From DAOMOP01 sp035444405 (lineage in GTDB: Bacteria > Pseudomonadota > Gammaproteobacteria > Burkholderiales > Rhodocyclaceae): a stretch of DNA of 23,932 nt. Within the stretch, counting starts at the first letter, position 1; every line of letters starts with the position of its first letter. The notes below the pieces were generated by a model. It was not told where the DNA came from, made no database searches, and was given only the letters and a program-made list of their open reading frames with translations. A program made the position numbers and the translations under genes. Shown one piece after another: positions 1-7,343 of the stretch. The stretch is taken from the NCBI GenBank assembly GCA_035444405.1, contig DAOMOP010000042.1, positions 1-23,932 of the forward strand, given 5' to 3'.

Positions 1-981
1 CGGCGCAAGCGCGTTGAGCCCGGCGATGTGGCCTTCGTCGGCCGCTTCGTGCAGCACGGCGCCGCCGCCGGCCGCGTCGCCGGCGAGATAGATCGGCAGG
101 TCGGCGATCTGCAGCGTGCCCGGGTCGACCGGTGGGCGCCCACGCGCGTCGAGCTCGATGCCGAGTGCATCGAGGCCGAGGTCGTCGATGTTCGGACGTC
201 GTCCGAGCGCGGCGAGCACGCCGTCGACGACGATGCTGACCTTGCCGTTGCGCACGCGCAAGCCGTCGCCGGCCGCCGACAGCTCCGCCGAGGAACCGGT
301 GTGCACGGGGAACTCGCGGCACAGCAGCTCGGCAAAACGGGCATCGACGCGTGGATCCGAGAGGCCGGCGACAGTGCGGCTGGAGCCGAAGCCGACCACC
401 TCGAGGCCGAGTCGCGACAGCGCCTGCGCCATCTCTACGCCGAGCGGCCCCATGCCGATCACGGCCATGCGCGGCGGCAGCGTGGGCTGTTCGAACAGCG
501 AGTCGGTGGTCAGCACCCGCTCGCCGAATGCTCGCCAGTCATCCGGTACGACAGGGCGCGAGCCGGTGGCGATGACGATTCTGCGCGCCCGGATCCGGCG
601 CCCGTCCACGTCGATGCTGTCGGGGCCGAGCAGTCGCGCGCGCCCGGCGATGCTGCGCTCGCCCAGGCGCTCGGTGATCTTCAGCGTGCCGGCGACGAAA
701 TCGTCGCGCAGCGCGCGCACGCGCTGCAGCACGGCCGCAATATCGATGGACAGCGCTTGCGCGCCACGGATGCCGAAGGCCTCGAAACCGTGTCGGCGAT
801 GAAACGCGTTGGCCGCTTCGATCAGCACCTTGGACGGCATGCAGCCGACGCGCGCGCACGTGGTGCCGTAGGGGCCGGCGTTGATCAGCACGAAACGCTC
901 GGTGCGCTTGCGCACCTCACGCACCGCGGCGAGGCCGGCCGAGCCGGCGCCGATGATGGCTACGTCGAGTATGTCGCTCAT
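1..981 (-). CDS. Dihydrolipoyl dehydrogenase-like pyridine nucleotide-disulfide oxidoreductase (C-terminus cut off)
   Basis: The reverse strand reads 327 codons from an ATG at 979-981 to the window edge, so the dimerisation domain is missing. An N-terminal FAD-binding GAGSAG motif lies near residues 11-16. The redox-active disulfide is C42-ARVG-C47 followed by MPSK. A second Rossmann motif, GMGPLG (about 176-181), should bind NAD(P)H, and a second FAD contact (LAGDAAGGG) lies near the cut end. A GGAG sequence sits six bases before the start. The GTTCARVGCMPSK version of the active site differs from the usual GGTCLNVGCIPSK of E3 subunits of 2-oxoacid dehydrogenases, and no E1/E2 genes are visible. 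It is therefore probably a stand-alone disulfide reductase of the E3/mercuric reductase superfamily with unknown substrate. It lies 125 bases downstream of the ferritin-like gene on the same strand and may be co-transcribed with it. Confidence 0.9.
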   Translation of the reverse strand, partial: MSDILDVAIIGAGSAGLAAVREVRKRTERFVLINAGPYGTTCARVGCMPSKVLIEAANAFHRRHGFEAFGIRGAQALSIDIAAVLQRVRALRDDFVAGTLKITERLGERSIAGRARLLGPDSIDVDGRRIRARRIVIATGSRPVVPDDWRAFGERVLTTDSLFEQPTLPPRMAVIGMGPLGVEMAQALSRLGLEVVGFGSSRTVAGLSDPRVDARFAELLCREFPVHTGSSAELSAAGDGLRVRNGKVSIVVDGVLAALGRRPNIDDLGLDALGIELDARGRPPVDPGTLQIADLPIYLAGDAAGGGAVLHEAADEGHIAGLNALAP

Positions 982-1106
982 CGGATCTCCGAGCGGATGG
1001 CAGTCGCGTGGTCGCCGGGAAACCGTGTCCAGTGCGCGCGCGGGTACGCGGCGATCGCCGAGCCTGCCGGGGTTTCGGGACGGTCGAAGCTTCGGTGACG
1101 GGTGCC

Positions 1107-1394
1107 TCAGTCGTGGTCGAGGGGCTTGTCGGTGAACAGATACTCCGCGAGCTCCTTGTCGAACACCGGATCGCGTCGCCGGATCCATTCGAGCACCATC
1201 GACGCGTGCTCCTTTTCCTCGTCGCGGTTGTGCCTGAGGATCGCGCGCAGCTCCGGGTCCTTGCAGGCATCGACGCGCTGGTTGTACCAGTCGACCGCCT
1301 CGAGCTCCTCCATCAGCGAGATGATCGCGCGATGCATGTCGCGCGTCTCGTCGCTCAGCTCGGCGACGGGCTCGTGATAGCCTTCGTTTGCCAT
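1107..1394 (-). CDS. Encapsulated-ferritin (EncFtn) family ferritin-like protein without a cargo-loading tail
   Basis: This 95-residue helical protein aligns by eye with the encapsulin-associated ferritin of Rhodospirillum rubrum. It shares the MEELEAVDWY block (residues 28-37), the HNRDEEKEHA block (55-64) and a C-terminal YLFT (85-88). By alignment with that protein, the ferroxidase-centre residues are E30, E60 and H63, with W36 and Y37 nearby and acidic entry-site residues E29 and E32. All are present. Family members form an annular decamer that oxidises Fe(II) at subunit interfaces and normally deliver iron into an encapsulin shell. Here the protein stops about seven residues after YLFT, so the flexible linker and C-terminal encapsulin-targeting peptide are absent, and no encapsulin gene is adjacent. 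The start is fixed by a strong GAGGAGGAAG ribosome site. The family assignment is firm; the cellular role without a shell is unknown. Confidence 0.9.
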   Translation of the reverse strand: MANEGYHEPVAELSDETRDMHRAIISLMEELEAVDWYNQRVDACKDPELRAILRHNRDEEKEHASMVLEWIRRRDPVFDKELAEYLFTDKPLDHD

Positions 1395-1602
1395 GACAAC
1401 TTCCTCCTCATGCGATCGTGAGTGTCGGTGTCGGTGAGCAGCGTTTGCGGTGTCATTCTGCCATCGTCCGTGCCGAGGCGAAAATCCTCGTGTCGGTGAT
1501 CAGAAGGCGTGGCGACGCGACGAGACGGGGCCGCGCCGCGTGCGTCGGCGTTCCCGTGCGGCGCGGTGGTCGAGTACACTCTTGCCGATGGACGAGGATG
1601 CG

Positions 1603-2070
1603 ATGACGCGTGACGAGCGGTTCATGCTGGCGGCGCTGGAGCAGGCACGCCAGGCCGGCGCCGTCGACGAGGTGCCGGTCGGTGCGGTCGTCGTGTGCGA
1701 TGGCGAGATCGTCGGCCGCGGCTTCAACCAGCCCATCCGCGGCCACGATCCGACCGCCCACGCCGAAGTGATGGCGCTGCGCGACGCTGCGGCGAGGCTC
1801 GGCAACTACCGGCTGCCCGGCTGCGAGCTGTACGTGACGCTCGAGCCGTGCACGATGTGCTGCGGCGCGATCATGCATGCGCGCATCGCACGCGTGGTGT
1901 TCGGCGCGCGCGACCCGAAGACCGGCGCGGCCGGCAGCGTCCTCGACCTGTTCGCCGACGCGCGCCTGAACCACCACGCGGAGGTCGTCGGTGGCGTGCT
2001 CGCGGACGAGTGCGGTGGCCTGTTGTCGCGTTTTTTTGCAGCCCGCCGCGGCCGCACGATGACCGCCTGA
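1603..2070 (+). CDS. tadA: tRNA-specific adenosine deaminase TadA
   Basis: TadA deaminates adenosine 34 to inosine in the anticodon of tRNA-Arg(ACG) in the cytoplasm. The 155-residue protein has the cytidine-deaminase-fold zinc site: HAE (H53, proton-shuttling E55) and PCTMC (C83, C86). It also has the family blocks EVPVGAVVV, NQPIRGHDPTAHAE and VVFGARDPKTGAAGS. The ATG at 1603 is preceded by GAGGA at a short spacing. An in-frame ATG at 1588 would add five residues and follows a TACACT hexamer at 1575-1580, so the start is uncertain by five codons. The stop is seven bases before the L,D-transpeptidase start, so the two are probably co-transcribed. Confidence 0.95.
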   Translation: MTRDERFMLAALEQARQAGAVDEVPVGAVVVCDGEIVGRGFNQPIRGHDPTAHAEVMALRDAAARLGNYRLPGCELYVTLEPCTMCCGAIMHARIARVVFGARDPKTGAAGSVLDLFADARLNHHAEVVGGVLADECGGLLSRFFAARRGRTMTA

Positions 2071-2077
2071 GGCGGCC

Positions 2078-2614
2078 ATGCACATCCGCATTGACCTCGC
2101 CACGCAACGCCTGCAGCTGTTCGACGACGGCGGTGCGTGCGTGCGCGACTATCCGGTGTCGACCGCGCTTGCCGGCGCCGGCGAGCGCGAAGGCAGCGGC
2201 TGCACGCCGCGCGGGCTGCACCGCGTGCGCGCCAAGATCGGCGCGGGGGCACCGTATGGAGCGGTGTTTCGCGGGCGGCGCGCGACCGGCGAGGTGTGGA
2301 CGGCCGCGCTGGCGGNNNNNNNNNNCTGTGGCTTCTGCTTGGGAAGCGCGGCGGCCTCGGCCGCGCTGGCGGCGCGCCATCCCGAGCGTGACTGGATCCT
2401 CTCGCGCATCCTGTGGCTGTGCGGTTGCGAGCCCGGGCGCAACCGCTTCGGCAAGGTCGACACGATGCGCCGCTACATCTATATCCACGGCACGCCGGAC
2501 GATCAGCCGATGGGCGAGCCGCGATCGCACGGATGCGTGCGCATGCGCAACCGCGACGTCATCGAGCTGTTCGACCTCGTGCCGGTCGGCGTCAGCGTGC
2601 GGATCGATGCCTGA
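2078..2614 (+). CDS. L,D-transpeptidase (YkuD/ErfK family) interrupted by an assembly gap
   Basis: The YkuD catalytic signature is clear near the C-terminus: H137-GTPDDQPMGEPR-S150-H151-G152-C153-VRMRN, with C153 the expected nucleophile that forms 3-3 peptidoglycan cross-links or attaches protein to peptidoglycan. Other family blocks are TPRGLHRVRAKIG, RRATGEVWT and DTMRRYIYIHG. No signal peptide is visible; the protein begins directly with the first beta strand (MHIRIDLATQRLQLF). Ten Ns at 2316-2325 fall inside the gene. The sequence after them holds about 19 residues that do not fit the family, and a 15-base repeat flanks the gap (see repeat entry), so the true protein is probably 159 rather than 178 residues. 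It starts seven bases after tadA. Confidence 0.85.
   Translation: MHIRIDLATQRLQLFDDGGACVRDYPVSTALAGAGEREGSGCTPRGLHRVRAKIGAGAPYGAVFRGRRATGEVWTAALAXXXXCGFCLGSAAASAALAARHPERDWILSRILWLCGCEPGRNRFGKVDTMRRYIYIHGTPDDQPMGEPRSHGCVRMRNRDVIELFDLVPVGVSVRIDA
2301..2372. repeat. 15-base direct repeat flanking the assembly gap
   Basis: CGGCCGCGCTGGCGG occurs at 2301-2315, directly before the Ns, and again at 2358-2372. The copies are 57 bases apart, which is 19 codons. Removing one repeat unit with the intervening bases joins GEVWTAALA directly to ARHPERDWILSRIL in frame, as expected for the family. The repeat is therefore most likely an unmerged contig overlap, not biology. Confidence 0.8.
2316..2325. other. 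Assembly gap (10 Ns)
   Basis: Ten undetermined bases lie inside the L,D-transpeptidase gene. The round number suggests a scaffolding placeholder rather than a measured length. The flanking repeat suggests that the two contig ends really overlap. Confidence 0.97.
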
Positions 2615-2794
2615 TCAGTCTTTTTGCGCCCCGTCGTCGCCGTGGTCCGGCGCCGGATGCGGTCTGGGCCGGGTGACGGAGGGCGGATCGCTGGCCGGAA
2701 ACGACTCCTCGATCGACTCGTCGATCAGTTCTTCTTCATGCGCCTTGCGGCGCTCCTCTTCGAATGGATCGCGCTTGCGCTCTTGCTTGCTCAT
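2615..2794 (-). CDS. Small conserved protein with SFPASDPPS motif (59 aa)
   Basis: The reverse strand encodes 59 residues from an ATG at 2792-2794 to a TGA at 2615-2617. The stop is immediately adjacent to, and convergent with, the L,D-transpeptidase stop. GGAG lies upstream at normal spacing. The first half is highly charged (KQERKRDPFEEERRKAHEEE) and probably helical. It is followed by LIDESIEESFPASDPPSVT, a short motif I recognise from many small uncharacterised proteobacterial proteins, and then a proline- and aspartate-rich tail. No signal peptide, membrane segment or cysteine is present. The motif, ribosome site and exact fit between neighbours make it a real gene. Its function is unknown. 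Confidence 0.82.
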   Translation of the reverse strand: MSKQERKRDPFEEERRKAHEEELIDESIEESFPASDPPSVTRPRPHPAPDHGDDGAQKD

Positions 2795-2907
2795 CGGCGC
2801 CTCCGTGTGTTCGCTTGCGTCACTGCAATGCGACGCGCAGACGGCGCCATCGTTCCGTGCATGCCGTGGGCCCGAACCGAAACGATGACCGCTACGGGAG
2901 GTGACCG

Positions 2908-3354
2908 GTGAGTGACTCGCCAGTGCAGATCACGATCGTCGACTGGGTGCACGCGGCGCCGCGGGTGATGCCGCTGCGCGAGGCGGTGTTCGTCGTCGAG
3001 CAGGGCGTGCCGCGCGAGATCGAGCAGGACGCCTTCGACGCGGTATCGCGTCACGCGATCGCGACGGCTCCCGACGGTCGTGTCGTCGGCACGGGCCGGC
3101 TGCTGCCGGACGGCCACATCGGCCGCATGGCGGTGGCGGCCGAGCGGCGCGGGCAGGGCGTGGGCGGGCGCATCCTCGACGCGCTCGTGCGCGAGGCCGA
3201 TGCGCGCGGCATGCGCGAGGTGGTGCTGCACGCGCAGACGCATGCCGCCGACTTCTATGTGCGCCACGGTTTCGTGGCCGAAGGAGAGATCTTCGTCGAG
3301 GCGGGCATCGAACACCGGCTGATGCGTCGCATGCTCGGCGATCGAGCGGGCTGA
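2908..3354 (+). CDS. GNAT family N-acetyltransferase
   Basis: This 148-residue single-domain GNAT transfers an acyl group from acyl-CoA to an unidentified amine. The N-terminal REAVFVVEQGVPREIEQD stretch (24-41) is typical of the ElaA/YjcF-like branch. The pyrophosphate-binding loop is R80-RGQGVG-G87 after the beta-4 strand HIGRMAVAAE. The C-terminal AADFYVRHGFVAEGEIFVEAGIEH carries the usual tyrosine (Y117) and the GF turn. The GTG start at 2908 follows a GGGAGGTGACC ribosome site. The gene is divergent from the small SFPASDPPS gene and convergent with the NRDE gene 41 bases further on. Confidence 0.88.
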   Translation: MSDSPVQITIVDWVHAAPRVMPLREAVFVVEQGVPREIEQDAFDAVSRHAIATAPDGRVVGTGRLLPDGHIGRMAVAAERRGQGVGGRILDALVREADARGMREVVLHAQTHAADFYVRHGFVAEGEIFVEAGIEHRLMRRMLGDRAG

Positions 3355-3395
3355 CCGGCGTCGCGGCTCCGGCGCCGCGGCGCGAGCGGGCCGCG

Positions 3396-4166
3396 TCAGG
3401 CCGGTGGTGCGATGTCGAAGCGGTGCGCGACCTCGCTCGCGGCGGCACCGTCGTCGCGCCAGGTCCATTCGACGAAGTGCACGCGGCCGCTGTCATGCAC
3501 CAGGATCACCGTCGAGCAGCGCGTGCCGTAGCCGGGCGCGCGGATGAAGGCCGACGACAGCCAGCGCTCCCACTCGGCACTGACGCCGGTTTGCGGCAGG
3601 TGCTCGTCGGCCGCCGGCCGGTCATCCAACAGCAGCTCGAGCAGCGCGTCCTGCGACGGCAGTCCCTCGAGCGCGGCAGCGAAGCGTTCGCGCGCGAGCC
3701 GCAGCTTGGGCCACGGTGTGTCGAGCAGGTGATTGGACAGCCCGTAGATGCCCGGTCCGAGCAGGCGTACCGAGCCGGTCGTGCTTTCGTGGATGCCCAG
3801 CTCGCCCCGGTCGGCCAGCAGCAGGTTGAATCCGGCGTAGTCGCCGCTGATACGCGCGAGCTTGTCCAGCGTCTTCGTGACGTCGTCGCCATCGAGGACA
3901 CTGTCGCGCACCAGCATGCCGCGCGAGGGCGTGCCGGGGCGATGGCGGCTCGGATCGCGATAGTTGGTCAGTGCGGCGAAGCGCCCGTCGCGCCGCATGC
4001 CCATCCACGTGCCACCCGCCTCGAGGTCGCGTCCGGCGAGCAGATCCGGCGCGTCGGGCCACCAGTGTACGGGGCTTGCCGGGCGCGCGAGAAACTCGTC
4101 GCGGTTCGCGGCGACGACGAGCGGGTACTGCGGGTGGGCCTGCCAGCCGACGACGATCAGGCACAT
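3396..4166 (-). CDS. NRDE (TANGO2-like) family protein
   Basis: The 256-residue protein begins MCLIVVGW and has the family signature AANRDEF at about residues 19-25, followed by GRDLEAGGTWMGM, ALTNYRDP and a GLSNHLLDTPWPK block. These are hallmarks of the NRDE/TANGO2 family. C2 would become the N-terminal residue after methionine removal, as in Ntn-type hydrolases, but a catalytic activity for bacterial members is not established to my knowledge. The reading frame is open well upstream, but the MCLIV start is chosen because it matches the family N-terminus. The start overlaps the end of the DUF4936 gene by 10 bases, suggesting coupled translation. Confidence 0.88.
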   Translation of the reverse strand: MCLIVVGWQAHPQYPLVVAANRDEFLARPASPVHWWPDAPDLLAGRDLEAGGTWMGMRRDGRFAALTNYRDPSRHRPGTPSRGMLVRDSVLDGDDVTKTLDKLARISGDYAGFNLLLADRGELGIHESTTGSVRLLGPGIYGLSNHLLDTPWPKLRLARERFAAALEGLPSQDALLELLLDDRPAADEHLPQTGVSAEWERWLSSAFIRAPGYGTRCSTVILVHDSGRVHFVEWTWRDDGAAASEVAHRFDIAPPA

Positions 4167-4465
4167 TCGACGAAGCGCTCGACGTGGCGGCTCGAGCCCG
4201 GTTCGATGAGGCGATCGACGCCGGCGGCCTCGACCTCGCGCTGCAGCGTGTGTTCGAAGCCGGGGTCGCTCACCGCCTCGTAGATCTCCATCCAGGTGTG
4301 CGGGTCGTCGCGGCGCTCGAGCAGGCGACCGGCAACACCGGTGTGTTCGTGCAGCGCCTGCTGCATCGCCCGCAGGCGGCCGCGCGCCGCCGCGAGATCG
4401 GCGTCCGCGGCGATGCGGTAGTAGACGTAGTAGCACACGGCGGCAGGTGGTTGGACGGCACGCAT
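4157..4465 (-). CDS. DUF4936 family protein
   Basis: This small protein of 102 residues has an N-terminal VCYYVYYRIAADADL strand, a central helix (ARGRLRAMQQALHEHTGV) and a WMEIYEAV strand. The pattern resembles a small alpha/beta ferredoxin-like or dimeric barrel fold. I recognise it as the DUF4936 type found next to ygfZ or NRDE genes in betaproteobacteria. No catalytic residue can be named. It lies 103 bases downstream of ygfZ and overlaps the NRDE gene by 10 bases, so the three probably share transcription from the ygfZ promoter. Function unknown. Confidence 0.8.
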   Translation of the reverse strand: MRAVQPPAAVCYYVYYRIAADADLAAARGRLRAMQQALHEHTGVAGRLLERRDDPHTWMEIYEAVSDPGFEHTLQREVEAAGVDRLIEPGSSRHVERFVECA

Positions 4466-4568
4466 CGGCTATGGACTCCGCTCGGTCGCCCGCTGTCTCG
4501 CAGCGCGCGAATGAATCGGCTGCACGGGTCGCGCGCGACCGTGTTCACGACGATCGCCCCGCACGTTC

Positions 4569-5588
4569 TCAGCTTACCGCGTACGGCAGGCTCAGAAAGC
4601 TCAGGCGCGGGCCGCCCGGGCTGCCCAGGTGTGCGTCGCCCGCTTCGGCACAGCTGGTCTGCAGCACGATCAGCGCCTCGAAGCCGCCGTCGGGCGCGGG
4701 CGCGACATTGACCACCTTGCCGGCCGACTGTTCACCGAACTGCGCGGTGAACACGTCGGTGCCCGGCTGCGGCGCCTCGTCGGCCGCCACATGGACGCGG
4801 TACATGCGCTTTTTCAGCTTGCCCAGATACTGCGTGCGCGCGACGATCTCCTGACCGGGGTAGCAGCCCTTGTTGAAGCTCACGCCGCCGATCAGCTCGT
4901 AGTTGAGCATTTGCGCGACGAACTCCTCCTGCGTGGCCGCGGTGATCAGCGGCAGGCCGGAGCGGATCATCGCCAGCTGCCACGCTGCGGTGCCGGCCGG
5001 CGCCGCCCCCGCGCCGACGAGCGCCTGCCAGCGCTGTGCGGCTTCGGCAGCGGGCACGGCGATGATGAAGCTGTCGTCGTTCAGGCGGATGCAGCGCGCC
5101 TCGCCGTCGCTGAGCTGATGCATGGCGCTAGCGGGGACGCCGAACCCGGCCGCCTCGAGCGCCTGCGCCGCATGGGCGCCGCTCACCCCGATCAGTGCCG
5201 TGTCGGCGCTCGCGTCCTCGAGCTTGACCTTGCTGCGCAGCACGTACATCGACAGCTTCTTCAGCATCGCCGGCTGGATGTCGGCCGACAGCGCGAGACG
5301 GTGCCCGTCCGCTTCCGACCAGATCAGGAAGCTCGCCAGCATGCGCCCCTTGGGCGAGTTGAAGCTGTTCCATTGCGCCGCGTCGGCTGCGAGCGCCTTG
5401 ACGTCGTTCGAGAACAGGTTGTGCAGGAACACGGCCGAGTCGGCGCCGGTGCTGCGGATGAGGCCGAGGTGGACGAGCGGCACGGCGATCGTCTGCTCGC
5501 CGGCGCGGCTCTCGGTGCCGAAACGGATCGTGTGCCCGTCGATGACGGCGCCTTCGCGGCTGAGAAATTCGGTCCAGTGCGGATTCAT
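4569..5588 (-). CDS. ygfZ: Folate-binding tRNA-modification/Fe-S maintenance protein YgfZ
   Basis: YgfZ is a GcvT-like folate-binding protein needed for the activity of some iron-sulfur enzymes, including MiaB in Escherichia coli. The 339-residue protein carries the diagnostic motif NKGCYPGQE (residues 239-247) with the conserved cysteine at C242, then IVARTQYLGKLKKRMY. The N-terminal half has the GcvT-type sequence HNLFSNDVKAL and FNSPKGRMLASFLIW. The ATG at 5586-5588 lies about 27 bases after the predicted transcription start of the promoter listed separately. It is divergent from mltG and leads a minus-strand set with DUF4936 and NRDE genes. Confidence 0.95.
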   Translation of the reverse strand: MNPHWTEFLSREGAVIDGHTIRFGTESRAGEQTIAVPLVHLGLIRSTGADSAVFLHNLFSNDVKALAADAAQWNSFNSPKGRMLASFLIWSEADGHRLALSADIQPAMLKKLSMYVLRSKVKLEDASADTALIGVSGAHAAQALEAAGFGVPASAMHQLSDGEARCIRLNDDSFIIAVPAAEAAQRWQALVGAGAAPAGTAAWQLAMIRSGLPLITAATQEEFVAQMLNYELIGGVSFNKGCYPGQEIVARTQYLGKLKKRMYRVHVAADEAPQPGTDVFTAQFGEQSAGKVVNVAPAPDGGFEALIVLQTSCAEAGDAHLGSPGGPRLSFLSLPYAVS

Positions 5589-5621
5589 GCTGTTTTACTC
5601 GGGTAGCGAATGGGATGAAGT

Positions 5622-5649
5622 ATTATAGGGACCCCCGCGGAGGCGGCAA
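5622..5649 (-). promoter_or_regulatory. Sigma70 promoter of ygfZ
   Basis: On the minus strand a perfect TATAAT (plus-strand 5622-5627) is preceded by TTGCCG (5644-5649) with a 16-base spacer. Transcription would start near 5615 and leave a leader of about 27 bases before the ygfZ ATG. It is the best -10 box I found in the window. The only alternative is a chance match in a short AT-rich patch. Confidence 0.75.
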
Positions 5650-5712
5650 GGTGCGCCGCAATACCGCAACCGGCGTCAAAAGCGGCGCGTGCGCCGGCGT
5701 CCTCATTGCTCG

Positions 5713-6714
5713 ATGAAGTCATTCATTCTGCGAATCGTCCTGATCCTGTTCGCCGCCGCCGGCCTCGCCGGCGCGGTCGCGTGGTGGTACGTGCAGCGAC
5801 CGCTGCCGATGGGCGCGGAGGTGGTGGAGTTTACCGTCGAGCGCGGATTCAACATGCGCCAGGCCGCGCGGGCGATCGCCGAGGCCGGCGTCGATGTCCA
5901 CCCCGAGGCGCTGTACTGGCTCGCCCGCCTCGAAGGCAAGGCCGACCGTATCGTCGCCGGCAGCTACGAGGCGCATGCCGGCATCACCGCGAGTGCGCTC
6001 ATCGACAAGCTCTTCCGGGGCGAGGTCGCACTCGGCGAGTTGCTGCTGGTCGAAGGCTGGACGTTCCGCCAGGTGCGTGCCGCGATCGAGTCGCACCCGC
6101 ATCTGATCGGCGACACCGCCGGACTGAGCGAGCACGAGATCCTCGAACGCATCGGTGCGGACGCGCCGCACCCCGAAGGGCTGTTCTTTCCCGATACCTA
6201 TCGCTTCGACCGCCGCTCGAGCGCGCTCGCGCTGCTCAAGAGCGCGTACGACGCGATGCAGCAGCGGCTCGACCGCGCGTGGCAGCAGCGCGATCCGGCG
6301 CTGCCGTTGGGCTCGCCCTACGAGGCCCTGATCCTCGCCTCGATCATCGAAAAGGAGACCAGTCGCGACGACGAGCGCGAGCTGGTCGCCTCGGTGTTCG
6401 CGAACCGGCTGCGTGTCGGCATGCGGCTGCAGACCGATCCGACCGTGATCTACGGTTTCGGCGACGATTTCGCGGGGCGGCTGCGGCGCCACCACTTGCA
6501 GACCGATCACGAGTACAACACCTACACGCGAGCGGGCCTGCCGCCGACCCCGATTTCGATGCCGGGCTGGGATTCGCTGCTGGCCGCGGTGCGGCCGGCG
6601 CAGTCCGAGTACTACTATTTCGTCGCGCGCGGAGACGGCAGCAGCCATTTCTCGCGCAATCTGAACGAGCACAACCGCGCCGTGAACAAATACCAGCGCG
6701 GCCGCGGTGGTTGA
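5713..6714 (+). CDS. mltG: Endolytic murein transglycosylase MltG (YceG-like)
   Basis: MltG cuts nascent glycan strands at the inner membrane and is thought to set glycan chain release. The 333-residue protein starts with one membrane segment (about residues 4-26), followed by a LysM-like region (VEFTVERGFNMRQAARAIAEAG) and the catalytic YceG domain. The family signature ASIIEKET (209-216) contains E213, corresponding to the catalytic glutamate of the E. coli enzyme. It is followed by RVGMRLQTDPTVIYG and YNTYTRAGLPPTPISMPG. The ATG at 5713 is chosen over an upstream in-frame GTG (5689) because it begins immediately before the membrane segment. tmk follows after 11 bases. Confidence 0.95.
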   Translation: MKSFILRIVLILFAAAGLAGAVAWWYVQRPLPMGAEVVEFTVERGFNMRQAARAIAEAGVDVHPEALYWLARLEGKADRIVAGSYEAHAGITASALIDKLFRGEVALGELLLVEGWTFRQVRAAIESHPHLIGDTAGLSEHEILERIGADAPHPEGLFFPDTYRFDRRSSALALLKSAYDAMQQRLDRAWQQRDPALPLGSPYEALILASIIEKETSRDDERELVASVFANRLRVGMRLQTDPTVIYGFGDDFAGRLRRHHLQTDHEYNTYTRAGLPPTPISMPGWDSLLAAVRPAQSEYYYFVARGDGSSHFSRNLNEHNRAVNKYQRGRGG

Positions 6715-6725
6715 AGGGCGTCACG

Positions 6726-7343
6726 ATGCGCGGGCGTTTCATCACTTTCGAGGGCATAGACGGCGCAGGCAAGAGCAGCCAGATCGCCGCGCTGGTGGCG
6801 CTGCTGCGCGCCCGTGGATGCGTCGTCGACCAGACGCGCGAGCCGGGCGGCACGCCGCTCGCCGAGCGCCTGCGCGAGCTGCTGCTGCACCAGCCGATGC
6901 ATCTGGAGACCGAGGCGATGCTGATGTTCGCAGCCCGCTGCGAGCACCTTGCCGCGCGTATCCGCCCGGCGCTCGAGGCCGGCACCTGGGTCGTCTGCGA
7001 CCGCTTCACCGACGCCACCTATGCCTATCAGGTCGGGGGTCGCGGCCTCGCGGCGAGCCGTTTCGATGCGCTCGAGCGCTGGGTGCACGACGGCTTTCAA
7101 CCGGATCTGACGCTGCTCTTCGACCTGCCGCCGGAAGTCGCGGCGGCACGTGTGGCCGCTGCCGGCAATGCGCCCGACCGCTTCGAGCGCGAGCAGCGCG
7201 GCTTCTTCGAGCGCGTGCGGGCGGCCTACCTCGAGCGCGCCCGTCGGGCGCCCGAGCGCATCTGCGTGATCGCGGCCGATCGGCCGCCGGAGCTGATCCG
7301 CGCGCAGATCGAGGCGATCGTCGCGGAGCGGCTGCTGCGATGA
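6726..7343 (+). CDS. tmk: Thymidylate kinase
   Basis: Tmk phosphorylates dTMP to dTDP with ATP. The 205-residue protein has the P-loop EGIDGAGKSS (G10-S17), the dTMP-binding REPGGTPLAE segment (38-47) and the DRF motif (D92-R93) followed by TDATYAYQVGGRG. A LID region lies near APDRFERE. The internal ATG at 6726 gives the standard N-terminus (MRGRFITFEGIDG). The stop overlaps the holB start in ATGA, so the two are translationally coupled. Confidence 0.96.
   Translation: MRGRFITFEGIDGAGKSSQIAALVALLRARGCVVDQTREPGGTPLAERLRELLLHQPMHLETEAMLMFAARCEHLAARIRPALEAGTWVVCDRFTDATYAYQVGGRGLAASRFDALERWVHDGFQPDLTLLFDLPPEVAAARVAAAGNAPDRFEREQRGFFERVRAAYLERARRAPERICVIAADRPPELIRAQIEAIVAERLLR

Noticed and set aside
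28..1098. Plus-strand open frame opposite the flavoprotein gene
   Set aside because: The minus strand encodes FAD, disulfide and NAD motifs in order. The plus frame is a shadow.
3355..3395. GC-rich inverted bases between the GNAT and NRDE genes as a bidirectional terminator
   Set aside because: No clean stem and no T-run on either strand.
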